A stretch of 64,000 nt of DNA. It comes from Nonomuraea montanisoli (GTDB lineage: Bacteria; Actinomycetota; Actinomycetes; Streptosporangiales; Streptosporangiaceae). Under the pieces are notes generated by a model. It was not told the DNA's origin and did no database searches. It saw nothing but the letters and a program-made list of their open reading frames with translations. The DNA is taken from the NCBI RefSeq assembly GCF_013363975.1, contig NZ_JABWGN010000005.1, forward strand, positions 434,001-498,000, given 5' to 3'. Shown here one piece after another: positions 1 through 8,281 of this stretch. Within the stretch, counting starts at the first letter, position 1. Each line of letters starts with the position of its first letter. The position numbers were made by a program, and so were the translations under genes.

Positions 1-959
1 CGCCGGGCCGCCGAGGCGCTCGGCCCCTCCAGCCGGTCGGCGAGCAGTTGCAGGCGCATCCCGACGGCCACCATGGACTGGATCGTGTCGTCGTGGACGT
101 CCCAGGCGATGCGGCGCCGCTCCATCTCCTGGGCATGGACCAGATGGGTCAGCAGCCTGCTCCGCTCGTCCAGGGCGCGTTCGGCGGTGCGCCGCTCGGT
201 CATGTCGCGGGTCACCTTGCCGAAGCCGCGCAACCGGCCGGTCCCGTCGAACAGCGCGGTGATGATCACATTGGCCCAGAACCGCGTGCCGTCGGCGCGG
301 ACCCGCCACCCCTCGTCCTCCAGCCGCCCCTCCGCCACGGCCACCTCCAGCTCGCGAGCCGGCTTGCCCGACGCCACGTCCTCCGGCGGATAGAACACCG
401 AGAAATGCTGCCCGATGATCTCCTGCGCGCGGTAGCCCTTGATGCGCTCCGCACCCGCGTTCCAGCTCGCGATCCGGCCCTCCGGATCCAGCATGAAGAT
501 CGCGTAATCGACGACGCTCTGCACGAGCAGCCGGAAGCGCTCCTCGCTCTCCCCCAGGGTGCGCTCGGCGGCGCGCCGCTCGGTCATCTCGCGGGTCACG
601 TTGCCGAAGCCACGCAGCCGGCCCGTGTCGTCACGCAGGGCCGTGACGACCACATTGGCCCAGAACCGCGTGCCGTCGGCGCGGACCCGCCACCCCTCGT
701 CCTCCAGCCGCCCCTCCGCCACGACCGTCTCCAGCTCGCGAGCCGGCTTGCCCGACGCCACGTCCTCCGGCGGATAGAACACCGAGAAATGCCGCCCGAT
801 GATCTCCTGCGCGCGGTAGCCCTCGATGCGCTCCGCACCCGCGTTCCAGCTCACGACCCGGCCCTCCGGATCCAGCATGAAGATCGCGTAATCGACGACA
901 CCCTGCACCAGCAGCTGGTGGTCGGCCTGGATGATCTCTCGGGGGCTCTCGTCGGACAT
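1..959 (-). CDS. Tandem-PAS sensor histidine kinase, C-terminus cut by window edge
   Basis: Reads leftward from an ATG at 959 and runs off the window, so only about 319 residues are visible. Two nearly identical PAS domains (about residues 14-128 and 142-256) each read as a sensory fold with the FxVFYPPEDV and GWRVRADG segments, followed by a HisKA_3 dimerisation segment; the phospho-acceptor His is near residue 289 in the WDVHDD motif. The ATPase domain is presumed to lie outside the window. No membrane segment is seen, so a cytoplasmic sensor is likely. It is last in a leftward operon after a LuxR-type response regulator and an RsbW-like protein, so it probably phosphorylates that regulator. 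The ligand or cofactor of the PAS domains cannot be told. Confidence 0.88.
   Translation of the reverse strand, partial: MSDESPREIIQADHQLLVQGVVDYAIFMLDPEGRVVSWNAGAERIEGYRAQEIIGRHFSVFYPPEDVASGKPARELETVVAEGRLEDEGWRVRADGTRFWANVVVTALRDDTGRLRGFGNVTREMTERRAAERTLGESEERFRLLVQSVVDYAIFMLDPEGRIASWNAGAERIKGYRAQEIIGQHFSVFYPPEDVASGKPARELEVAVAEGRLEDEGWRVRADGTRFWANVIITALFDGTGRLRGFGKVTRDMTERRTAERALDERSRLLTHLVHAQEMERRRIAWDVHDDTIQSMVAVGMRLQLLADRLEGPSASAAR
148..916 (-). repeat. 384-bp direct duplication encoding the two PAS domains
   Basis: The stretches around 188-532 and 572-916 are direct repeats at a constant offset of 384 bp (128 codons). Long runs are identical at the DNA level, including third positions, with a handful of substitutions. 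This points to a recent in-frame duplication of one PAS module or to ongoing gene conversion between the copies. Confidence 0.85.
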
Positions 960-983
960 AGTGCAGCTTCGCACGTCCGGCTG

Positions 984-1478
984 TCAGTTGGCCCAACTCG
1001 GGGCGGGAATCGCGGCCAGCTCGCACCAGACGACCTTGCCGCCGTCGTGCGACTGGGAGCCCCAGCGGCTGGAGAGCCGGTCGATGACGTTGAGCCCCCA
1101 GCCGCTCCTCGGGCCCGGCTCGCGCGGCTCGGGCATCCGGGAGCTGGAGTCGCGGACCTCGATGCGCACGCGGGTGGGCCCGGCGACCAGGTGGAGCACC
1201 GGCGCGCCCGCGCCGTGGACGAGCGCGTTGGTCACGAGCTCGGAGACGATGAGCAGCGCGTCGTCGTACGGTCCCGTGTAGCCGCTCTCGGTGAGCGCCT
1301 GCCGCGTCAGGTCACGGGCCAGCGTGATGCTGTCGAGCTCCTCCGGTAGGTGGTGCTCGACCGTATACACCGAACCCTCAGTGCCCATCCTCTCAGTTTC
1401 GCCTGCATACGGCCGCGCGGCGAGACTCACCGGCTTCATCCCGTCTAGTGCATGTGCATCAGTCTCATGAGTCGGCAT
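984..1478 (-). CDS. RsbW-like ATP-binding regulatory protein (HATPase_c_2 family)
   Basis: A protein of up to 164 residues with a single histidine-kinase-like ATPase fold. The N-box appears as SELVTNALVHG and the G1 region as GWGLNVIDRLSSRWG, as in the anti-sigma/anti-anti-sigma kinases of actinomycetes. Such proteins bind ATP and phosphorylate or sequester partner proteins in the cytoplasm. The ATG at 1478 follows the response regulator stop by 5 bases and has a distant purine-rich stretch; an ATG at 1388 (MGTEGSV) matches the usual family start better, and the real start may be there. It lies between response regulator and sensor kinase genes, which suggests a three-component signalling unit. 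No STAS-domain partner is visible in the window. Confidence 0.85.
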   Translation of the reverse strand: MPTHETDAHALDGMKPVSLAARPYAGETERMGTEGSVYTVEHHLPEELDSITLARDLTRQALTESGYTGPYDDALLIVSELVTNALVHGAGAPVLHLVAGPTRVRIEVRDSSSRMPEPREPGPRSGWGLNVIDRLSSRWGSQSHDGGKVVWCELAAIPAPSWAN

Positions 1479-1483
1479 GGGCG

Positions 1484-2170
1484 TCAGTCGACCAGCCCCT
1501 CCCGGCGGGCGATCGCCACCGCCTCCAGCTTCGACCCGGCGCCCAGCTTCTCCAGGACCCGCTGGATGTGGTTGCGCGCGGTGTTGTGCGCCACGCCGAG
1601 CCGTTCGCTGATCAGCGCCGTGCTGGCCCCGTCCGCCAGCAGGAGCAGCGTCTCCATCTCCCGCGCGGTCAGCTCGGCGCCCGCGGGCTTGGCCCGGCCG
1701 GTGAGCCGGTCGAGCACCCCGGCCAGCAGGTCCGGCGCGAACACCACCCCGCCCGCGGCCACCTGCCGGACCGCCGACTCCAGCTCGTGCAGCGCCGCCG
1801 ACTTCAGCACCAGACCCGCCCCGCCCGCCTCGGCGACCCGGGTGGCCGAGGCCGAGGTCCCCTCACCGGTCAGCACCAGCACCCGCGTCCGCGGCGCGGC
1901 GGTCGTGAGCCGGCCGATCGCGGAGATCCCGTCGCCGTCCGGCAGCCGCCGGTCCAGCAGCACCACGTCCGGCTGGAGGCGCTCCGTGTCGGCCACCGCC
2001 GTCTCGATCGACCCGGAGCGCGCCAGGACCTCCACGTCAGGGGTGCGGTCGAGCGCCAGCCCGAGCGCCTCGGCCACCATGTCGTGGTCCTCGACCAGCA
2101 GCAACCGGATCAACGGCGACTCTTCGGGCGGAGGCTCTCCGGGCGGGGACTCGCCGGGGGGTGGTGACAT
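1484..2170 (-). CDS. NarL/FixJ-type response regulator with LuxR HTH
   Basis: About 228 residues from the ATG at 2170. After a proline-rich N-terminal tail, the receiver domain (about residues 20-135) shows the acidic pair in LLLVEDHD and the phospho-acceptor Asp in VVLLDRRLPDGDG. The C-terminal LuxR-type HTH (about 165-225) reads TAREMETLLLLADGAS through NTARNHIQRVLEKLGA. A longer reading from 2239 adds an arginine-rich segment with no family support. It is first in the operon with the RsbW-like protein and PAS kinase, so it is the likely output of that kinase. Target genes are not evident. Confidence 0.9.
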   Translation of the reverse strand: MSPPPGESPPGEPPPEESPLIRLLLVEDHDMVAEALGLALDRTPDVEVLARSGSIETAVADTERLQPDVVLLDRRLPDGDGISAIGRLTTAAPRTRVLVLTGEGTSASATRVAEAGGAGLVLKSAALHELESAVRQVAAGGVVFAPDLLAGVLDRLTGRAKPAGAELTAREMETLLLLADGASTALISERLGVAHNTARNHIQRVLEKLGAGSKLEAVAIARREGLVD

Positions 2171-2296
2171 CACGGGAATCCTCACGACGACGATGCGCGG
2201 ACGACGATGCCGGCGTGCCCATTCTCCCGCGTCCCTCACCTCCCAGTCACGTCGGGTGTCACGACGGTGACAACCGGACGCGCGTCCACACCTCCG

Positions 2297-2830
2297 TCAG
2301 GCGACCCCCTCCAGGCGGGTGAGGCAGCCGCTGATGGCCACGGGGTTCCTGATCAGGTTGAGGATGGGGCAGACCCGCTCCACCTCGGCGTGCAGCCGCG
2401 CCAGGTCCTCGTCGGAGGCGGGCGAGGACAGCCGCACCTCGTAGCGGAAGTCGTACGGGTGGACGGGCACGCCTTCGGCCTCCGGGCTGTCCGGGGCCTG
2501 GGCGCGCGGGTCGTACTGGGCCTGGACGTCCACGTCGAGCGAGTCGAGCGGGATCTCCAGCTCCGCCGCCTTGATGAGGAAGATGTGGGTGACACAGCTC
2601 CCGAGCACCCCCGCCTGCAGCTCGGGCGAGCCCGGGCCGAGGCCGTAGCCCGCGAGGTCGGGGCCGCTGTCGCTGATGATCTGGAAGTCCCTGATCCTGA
2701 TGCGGCGCACGCCGCTGCGGCCCTCGGCGGTGACGTGGGCGTGCAGCGGCACGGGTCCGCTCGACGGGGCCGCGCGCCGGGCGAGCAGCGCCTCGCGCTT
2801 GTGGGACAGGTATGCGCGCAGAGTGGTCAT
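2297..2830 (-). CDS. OsmC/Ohr-family protein
   Basis: A 177-residue protein of the OsmC fold, a family of thiol peroxidases that reduce organic hydroperoxides in the cytoplasm. The two family cysteines are visible: one in the GVLGSCVTH segment and one in VERVCPILN. It is the last gene of the long leftward operon, starting 14 bases after the stop of the VOC-protein gene, with an AGGA ribosome site. Together with two CMD-type proteins upstream it gives this operon an oxidative-detoxification flavour. Whether it acts on a product of the luciferase-like monooxygenase is inference. Confidence 0.85.
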   Translation of the reverse strand: MTTLRAYLSHKREALLARRAAPSSGPVPLHAHVTAEGRSGVRRIRIRDFQIISDSGPDLAGYGLGPGSPELQAGVLGSCVTHIFLIKAAELEIPLDSLDVDVQAQYDPRAQAPDSPEAEGVPVHPYDFRYEVRLSSPASDEDLARLHAEVERVCPILNLIRNPVAISGCLTRLEGVA

Positions 2831-2844
2831 GTCCGGATTCCTGC

Positions 2845-3480
2845 CTAGGAGAGGGTGACGGGGCCGTGCGGGGTGTCGAGGTGCGCGCGCAGCGCCGGCT
2901 CGGGCCCCTCGGTGACCTCCAGCTCGGCCTCCACCGCCGCCAGGTCCTTCCGTACGGACTCCGGGTCGGGATGGGACGCGGCGAACGACGCCAGACCGAG
3001 CCGCGGCAGACCCGAGGCCGCCGGGTGCGGCGTCCGGCCCCAGTCGATGAGGAACGGCACCAGGCGCACCTCCGCCGGGTCGGCCCGCCGGGTGAGCACC
3101 CAGTCGAGCCGCACGCCGTCCGGCCGGATCCGGGACAGCGGCGCCACCTCCCCCGGGTCGTAGCCGCGCTCCCGCGCCCGCCGTACCCGCGTCCCCAGGT
3201 CGCTCCCCCGCACCGCCCAGGCGGCCAGCCTGGGCGTCGTGAGCGTCTCCAGCCCGAACGCCCGGGGCCGCGCGTCGGGGCCGGCCTCCGGGTCGGGACC
3301 GATGATCTCCAGGTACGCACCGGGGCCGAAGCCGACGAGGTAGTTGGCCGTGCCGCCCGGGTGGCTGCCGCCGGGGACGGGCCGCACGCCCGTCCGTCCG
3401 GCGAACTCCTCGACCCCGGCGAGCAGGTCGGGCACGGCGTAGACCAGGTGGTCCAGTTCGAGACGGGTCATCTTCGTCAT
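2845..3480 (-). CDS. VOC-family (glyoxalase-like) protein
   Basis: 211 residues. The start LELDHLVYAVPDL is characteristic of glyoxalase-like (VOC) domains with a metal-binding His, and a segment GGTANYLVGFGPGAYLEIIGPDP follows. The ATG at 3480 overlaps the upstream TGA in an ATGA, which decides this start; an ATG at 3471 is possible. The family covers lyases, dioxygenases and resistance proteins, and the substrate cannot be read from sequence. Its coupling to the monooxygenase/CMD genes suggests it processes the same compound. Confidence 0.82.
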   Translation of the reverse strand: MTKMTRLELDHLVYAVPDLLAGVEEFAGRTGVRPVPGGSHPGGTANYLVGFGPGAYLEIIGPDPEAGPDARPRAFGLETLTTPRLAAWAVRGSDLGTRVRRARERGYDPGEVAPLSRIRPDGVRLDWVLTRRADPAEVRLVPFLIDWGRTPHPAASGLPRLGLASFAASHPDPESVRKDLAAVEAELEVTEGPEPALRAHLDTPHGPVTLS

Positions 3481-4070
3481 TCCTTCCCAGCGGGAGTCTC
3501 GGGTGCGGTCGGCTCGCCCAGCGAGAGCATCAGCCGGTTGGCCCAGTTGAAGAACGCCGCCGCGTGCAGCGCGTCGCTGATCGCGAGGTCGTCCAGGCCG
3601 GCGGCGCGCAGCGCTTCGAGATGGTCGCCGGTCAGCGCCGGCGGCGTGGCCGCGAGCGCCACGGACGCGTCCACGATCGCCCGCCAAAGCTGGTCCTGCG
3701 GCGCGCCGACCCCCTCGTCCAGCAGCCGCCGGACGTCGTCGGGCCGCTTGCCGTAGTGCTCGGCGAAGCGGGCGTGCACGGAGGCGCAGAACACGCAGCC
3801 GTTGCGGCGGGAGGTGGCGGTGGCCGCCAGCTCGCGCTCGGCGCGCGGCAGGCCGCCGTCGGCGTTGTGGAAGACGTCGAGGTCGGTCTTGGTGCGCGCG
3901 TGCAGGACGGCGGGGTCGCGGGCGAGCAGCCGGAAGTACGGCGAGGCGGCGCGGGCCCGGTCGACCAGCGCCTCGCGGTGGGCTTCGGTCAGCTCGGCCT
4001 CGGCGAGCGGCTCCACCCACGGCTCCCAGCCGAGCCGGTCCGTGGTGAAGGCGAGTGGTGCGGCGGTCAA
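3477..4070 (-). CDS. CMD/alkylhydroperoxidase-like protein (Avi_7169-like)
   Basis: 197 residues with the CxxC-plus-His signature of carboxymuconolactone decarboxylase/AhpD proteins (CVFCASVH, about residue 93). AhpD-type proteins use the cysteine pair for disulfide-linked peroxide reduction. Size and neighbours match, from memory, the alkylhydroperoxidase-domain family named after Avi_7169, which occurs beside a second CMD protein, a luciferase-like monooxygenase and an ABC importer. Its ATG overlaps the TGA of the next upstream gene by four bases. Substrate unknown. Confidence 0.85.
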   Translation of the reverse strand: MTAAPLAFTTDRLGWEPWVEPLAEAELTEAHREALVDRARAASPYFRLLARDPAVLHARTKTDLDVFHNADGGLPRAERELAATATSRRNGCVFCASVHARFAEHYGKRPDDVRRLLDEGVGAPQDQLWRAIVDASVALAATPPALTGDHLEALRAAGLDDLAISDALHAAAFFNWANRLMLSLGEPTAPETPAGKE

Positions 4071-4687
4071 GGACGAGGTCCCTTCTGGGCGGTACGGAGG
4101 AGGCGCAGCCCGGCGACGACCCGGATCTGGAAGGTGAGGAACGACACGAGCTGGGAGAGCGTGACGACGCCGGTCGTGCTCCAGCCCGCGCGGGCCAGCG
4201 CCCGCAGCGCCTCCGGGTCCGCTTCGCGCGGCCGGAAGACGAGCAGGTGCGCGTGCTCCAGCGCGGCGGCGAGCCGGTCGCCGAGCGCGGCGCGGTCGCC
4301 CACGCGATGGACGGGGCCGGGGACGCTCTCGCCGGCCAGCGGGCCCTCCGGGTAGATCCCGTACGGTCCCGTGGTGGCGGCGGCCTTCACCTCGGCCGAC
4401 ACCACCGCCGCCAGGTCGGGGGCGTGGGCGGCCAGCAGGTCGTCGTAGTGCCGGGCGGACTCGGGGTCGCGGTGCAGCCCGGCGACGAACGCCGCCACCG
4501 CGTACCGCTCCACCAGGCTCACCTCCCCCGCGCCGCCGCCTCCCGGGTCGCTGCCGGTGGCCTGTGGGAAGAGGGCGAGGTAGCCGCGCTGGGCGTGCTC
4601 CCGGGCGTCCGGGCGGCGGCGCCGGAGCCGGTCGAGCGGTGAGCCTGGGTCGATGCCCGCCAGCCGGTCGATGATGTCGGTGCTCAT
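4067..4687 (-). CDS. CMD-domain protein lacking the CxxC pair (Avi_7170-like)
   Basis: 206 residues related to the CMD/AhpD fold, but no cysteine pair is present, so it is unlikely to be a peroxidase by itself and may be the structural partner of the adjacent CxxC protein. The C-terminal half contains the helical ALARAGWSTTGVVTLSQLVSF segment typical of this fold. Start and stop overlap both neighbours by 4 bases (ATGA), which implies translational coupling and perhaps a fixed stoichiometry. It matches by size and context the Avi_7170-type partner family. Confidence 0.8.
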   Translation of the reverse strand: MSTDIIDRLAGIDPGSPLDRLRRRRPDAREHAQRGYLALFPQATGSDPGGGGAGEVSLVERYAVAAFVAGLHRDPESARHYDDLLAAHAPDLAAVVSAEVKAAATTGPYGIYPEGPLAGESVPGPVHRVGDRAALGDRLAAALEHAHLLVFRPREADPEALRALARAGWSTTGVVTLSQLVSFLTFQIRVVAGLRLLRTAQKGPRP

Positions 4688-5721
4688 GTCCTGCTCAGTT
4701 CGGTAGGGGATGCGGTGGGGGGCTGGGGCGTCCAGCCGAGCGCGGGGGCGACCTCGGTCGCGAGCAGCTCGATCGAGCGCAGGATCCGCGGGTGCGGCGG
4801 ATCGACGGAATGGACCTGGAAGACCAGGTCGGTGACCCGGTCGAGCGTGGGGTCGGCGCGCAGGCTCGCGATCACGTCGTCGGGCGTGCCCACGTGGACG
4901 TCGAACGCGGCGATCAGCCGCTCGACGCCGCCGTCCGCCGGCACCGGGAAGCCGCCGAGCTCGAAGTGCCGCACGGCCCGCGCCAGGCCCGCCTCCGCGT
5001 GCCGCAGCGCCTCCTCGCGCGTGTCGGCCACGAACGCCGTGCGCGAGGCCACGATCCTGGGCGTCGCCCCGGCCGGCAGGTGCTCGTAGTAGGCGTCCAC
5101 GATGGGCCGCTGGATCTCGGCCAGCGTCAGGTCGGGCGCGTCCTTGGGGCGCGGCTGGGTGCGCGACAGCATGAGGCCGTTGCCGGCCCGCCCGGCGCGC
5201 TCGCCCCCGCCGACCGAGAACGTGGCCTCCCAGACGGCGTCGAGCAGCCGCGGCGCGGCCGGGTGGAGGCGGTTGCCGCCGCCGAGATCGCCGCCCGACC
5301 AGGCGTTGACCAGCACCGCGAGGTGGTCGGCGTACAGGGCGGCGCGCTCGGAACTGTCGCGGCCGAACGCGGCGAACGACGACGGCGTGCCACCGCTGCC
5401 CACGCCGACCTCCAGCCGGCCGCCGGAGAGCTGGTCGAGCACGGCGGTGTCCTCGGCCACCCGTACCGGGTGCTCCAGGGGCAGCGTGATGATGCCGGTG
5501 CCCAGGCGGATGCGGCTGGTCCGGGCCGCGACGTGGGCGAGGAACACGAGCGGGGCTGGCAGGCCGCCCTCGGTCTCGCTGAAGTGGTGCTGGGCGACCC
5601 AGGCGGTGTCGAAGCCGTGGCGTTCGGCGTGCGCGATCTGCTCGGCGGCCAGGCGGTAGCGCTCGGCGGGCGGGGCGTCGTCGAGGAGCCGGGTGAAGAA
5701 CCCCAGGCGGCGGCCGGTCAT
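4684..5721 (-). CDS. FMN-dependent luciferase-like monooxygenase (KPN_01858-like)
   Basis: 345 residues of a bacterial-luciferase-type TIM barrel. Family landmarks are the early GFDTAWVAQHHFSE segment, the RIRLGTGIITLPLEHPVRVAEDTAVLDQ region and LSGGRLEVGVGSGG. Enzymes of this kind use reduced FMN and oxygen to oxidise organic compounds, including sulfonates, sulfides and amines. ATGA overlaps on both sides tie it to the ABC transporter and the CMD pair, an arrangement known from the Klebsiella KPN_01853-01858 type locus. The most economical reading is import followed by oxidative cleavage; the substrate is unknown. Confidence 0.88.
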   Translation of the reverse strand: MTGRRLGFFTRLLDDAPPAERYRLAAEQIAHAERHGFDTAWVAQHHFSETEGGLPAPLVFLAHVAARTSRIRLGTGIITLPLEHPVRVAEDTAVLDQLSGGRLEVGVGSGGTPSSFAAFGRDSSERAALYADHLAVLVNAWSGGDLGGGNRLHPAAPRLLDAVWEATFSVGGGERAGRAGNGLMLSRTQPRPKDAPDLTLAEIQRPIVDAYYEHLPAGATPRIVASRTAFVADTREEALRHAEAGLARAVRHFELGGFPVPADGGVERLIAAFDVHVGTPDDVIASLRADPTLDRVTDLVFQVHSVDPPHPRILRSIELLATEVAPALGWTPQPPTASPTELSRT

Positions 5722-7496
5722 CGGGTGACCTCCTGCCTGGCCTGCTCGGCCCGCGTGACCTGCCCGGCCCGCGTGGTTCGTGCCGTCGTGCCCGGCACCG
5801 CGGCGAGCAGTGCCCGGGTGTAGGCGTGGCCGGGGCTCTCGAAGAGCTGCCGGGTCGTTCCGGATTCCACGATGCGTCCTTTGCTCATGACGGAGACGGT
5901 GTGCGAGATCTGCCGCACCACCGCCAGGTCGTGCGAGATGAACAGGTAGGTGAGCCCGAGGTCGCGTTGCAGCTCCCCGAGCAGGTCGAGGATCTGCGCC
6001 TGCACGCTGACGTCGAGGGCGGAGACCGCCTCGTCGAGCACCACGACCCGGGGGCCGGGCACGAGCGCGCGGGCGATGGCGACGCGCTGCCGCTGGCCGC
6101 CGGACAGCTCGCGGGGTCTGCGGCCGAGCAGGGCGGCGGGCAGCGCGACCCGGTCGAGCAGGTCGCGCACGCGCTCGCGGCGGGCCGGCCGGTCGCCGAG
6201 CCCGAAGTTGCGCAGCGGCTCCTCGACGATGTCGGCGATGCTCTGCCGGGGGTCGAGCGAGCCGTACGGGTTCTGGTAGACGAGCTGGACGTCCCGGCGC
6301 AGGGCCCGCAGCCGCGCGCCGCGCAGCCCGGCCGTCTCGACGCCGCCGATGGCGACCGACCCCGACGTGGGCTCGGCGAGCCGCATGACCATGCGGGCCG
6401 TGGTGGTCTTGCCCGAGCCCGACTCGCCGACGAGCGCGTGGGTGGTGCCGCGCGGCACCTCGAACGAGACCCCGTCCACGGCGCGGAACGGCCGCCCGCC
6501 GGCGCGGTACTCCTTGACCAGGTCGCGCACCACGACGGCCGCTTCGCGCGGCCCGTCCTCGACTCCTGACGCGCGCGTGGAGACCGGGACGGCCCGAGGG
6601 GTCCGGGCGTCCCGAGCGGTCTCCGCGGTCGCGGAGGTCTCGGCGGTCGCGGAGGTCTCGGCGGTCGCGGAGGTCGGGGCGAACAGGAGCTCCGGTGCCC
6701 GGAGCGCCGGGGCGTCGCGCAGCAGCCGGGCCGTGTACGCGGCCTGGGGCGCGTCGAGCACGGCCCGGGTGGCGCCCCGCTCCTCGATGCGGCCGTCCTT
6801 CATCACGACCAGCCGGTCGGAGCGGTCCATCGCCACGCCCAGGTCGTGGGTGACGAGCAGGACAGCCGTGCCCGACTCGGCGCGCAGGTCGTCGATGAGG
6901 TCGAGGATGCGCCGCTGCACGGTCACGTCCAGGGCGCTGGTGGGCTCGTCGGCGATGACGAGCCGGGGTTCGAGGGCGACGGCGACGGCGATCAGCACGC
7001 GCTGGCGCATGCCGCCGGACAGCTCGTGCGGGTACTGCCGGGCCCGTACCTCGGGATCGGGAAGGCCGACCCGCTCCAGCAGCTCGACGACCCGGCGGGT
7101 GATCGTGCGCCGGTCGCCGCGCCGGTGGATGCGCAGCGCCTCGCCGATCTGGACGCCGACGGGCTTGACCGGGTTGAGGGAGTTGGCCGGGTCCTGCGGG
7201 ACCAGGCCGATCTGGGCGCCGCGCACCGTCTGGAGCCGGCGCTGCGACCAGCCGGCGATGTCGGCGCCGCCGAGCAGGATCTCCCCGCCGTCCAGGCGTC
7301 CGTTCGGCGGGAGCAGGCCGATGACGGCCTGGGCCGTGGTGGTCTTGCCGGAGCCGGACTCCCCGACGACGGCGACCACCTCGCCGGGCTCCACGGTGAA
7401 CGACACCCCGTGGACCGCCGGGCGGGCGTGCGGCCTGCCCCAGCGGCCCCGCCTCGCGTACGACACGGTGAGGTCGCGTACCTCCAGCAGGCTCAT
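5718..7496 (-). CDS. Double ATPase of a dipeptide/nickel-type ABC importer (DppD-DppF fusion)
   Basis: 592 residues with two complete ABC ATPase domains. Domain 1 (about 1-265) has Walker A GESGSGKTT, signature LSGGMRQR and Walker B LVIADEP; domain 2 (about 335-570) has GESGSGKTT, LSGGQRQR and VVVLDEA. They are fused through an Ala/Thr/Glu linker with an 18-bp tandem repeat. ATG at 7496 overlaps the permease TGA. Most homologous systems use two separate subunits; single-chain fusions are common in actinobacteria and some proteobacteria. It powers uptake together with the two permeases and lipoprotein encoded just upstream. Confidence 0.93.
   Translation of the reverse strand: MSLLEVRDLTVSYARRGRWGRPHARPAVHGVSFTVEPGEVVAVVGESGSGKTTTAQAVIGLLPPNGRLDGGEILLGGADIAGWSQRRLQTVRGAQIGLVPQDPANSLNPVKPVGVQIGEALRIHRRGDRRTITRRVVELLERVGLPDPEVRARQYPHELSGGMRQRVLIAVAVALEPRLVIADEPTSALDVTVQRRILDLIDDLRAESGTAVLLVTHDLGVAMDRSDRLVVMKDGRIEERGATRAVLDAPQAAYTARLLRDAPALRAPELLFAPTSATAETSATAETSATAETARDARTPRAVPVSTRASGVEDGPREAAVVVRDLVKEYRAGGRPFRAVDGVSFEVPRGTTHALVGESGSGKTTTARMVMRLAEPTSGSVAIGGVETAGLRGARLRALRRDVQLVYQNPYGSLDPRQSIADIVEEPLRNFGLGDRPARRERVRDLLDRVALPAALLGRRPRELSGGQRQRVAIARALVPGPRVVVLDEAVSALDVSVQAQILDLLGELQRDLGLTYLFISHDLAVVRQISHTVSVMSKGRIVESGTTRQLFESPGHAYTRALLAAVPGTTARTTRAGQVTRAEQARQEVTR
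6625..6676 (-). repeat. 18-bp tandem repeat in the ATPase linker
   Basis: Two full copies and most of a third of an 18-bp unit (6625-6642, 6643-6660, 6661-6674). They encode repeated SATAET hexapeptides between the two ATPase domains. The copies are identical, so the expansion is recent. Confidence 0.9.
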
Positions 7497-8281
7497 CCGT
7501 CCTCCCTCCCGATGGACCGGCTGATCCGGCTGGCGGCGAGCACGACCGCCACCACCACCGTTCCCGGCAGCGTGGTCAGCCACCATGCCGTGGCCAGGTA
7601 GTTGCGCCCCTCGGAGATGAGCAGCCCCCACTCCGGCGTGGGCGGCTCGGCGCCGTACCCGAGGAAGCCGAGCGTCGAGATGGCCAGGATCGCGACGCCG
7701 AACTGGAGGGCGGCCAGCGCGACGACCGGGACGAGCGAGTTGGGCAGCACGTGCCGCCACAGCACCGCCGCGAACCGCCCGCCGCTGCCGAACGCCGCCT
7801 CCACGTAGTCGGTGCGCCGGACCCGGACCACCTCCGAACGCGCCAGCCGGGCGAACGCGGCGACGGATCCCACCCCGACGGCGACGGCCACGTTCACCGT
7901 GCCGGGGCCGAGCAGGATGATGACCGTGAGCGCGAGGAGCAGCCCCGGCACCGACAGCAGCACGTCCACGACGCGCATGACGATCTCGTCCAGCGCCCCG
8001 CGCACCGAGCCCGCGACCAGGCCGAGCAGGGTGCCGAGCACCAGGCCGACCGCGACGGCGACGAACGCCCCCGACAGCGAGTGGACGGCTCCGTGCACCA
8101 CCCGGGCGAACAGGTCGCGGCCCACGGCGTCGGTGCCGAACAGGTGGCCCGGGCCGGGGGCGCGCAGCTTCTCCGCCGGAACGCCGGAGATGGGGTCGTA
8201 CCCGGTGAACACGCCGGGCACGAGCGCCCACAGGGCGACGAGCACGATCAGCGCCCACGACAGGATCACGCCGGGCCTCAC
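7493..8281 (-). CDS. ABC importer permease, DppC type
   Basis: 262 residues. The GTG at 8281 overlaps the TGA of the upstream permease gene (GTGA), which fixes the start. The N-terminal membrane helix is followed by the family landmarks HLFGTDAVGRDLFARV and, later, the EAA loop region around DYVEAAFGSGG with RHVLPNSLVPVV. About six membrane segments are expected. It pairs with the DppB-type permease to form the translocation channel for the substrate delivered by the lipoprotein. Confidence 0.92.
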   Translation of the reverse strand: MRPGVILSWALIVLVALWALVPGVFTGYDPISGVPAEKLRAPGPGHLFGTDAVGRDLFARVVHGAVHSLSGAFVAVAVGLVLGTLLGLVAGSVRGALDEIVMRVVDVLLSVPGLLLALTVIILLGPGTVNVAVAVGVGSVAAFARLARSEVVRVRRTDYVEAAFGSGGRFAAVLWRHVLPNSLVPVVALAALQFGVAILAISTLGFLGYGAEPPTPEWGLLISEGRNYLATAWWLTTLPGTVVVAVVLAASRISRSIGREDG

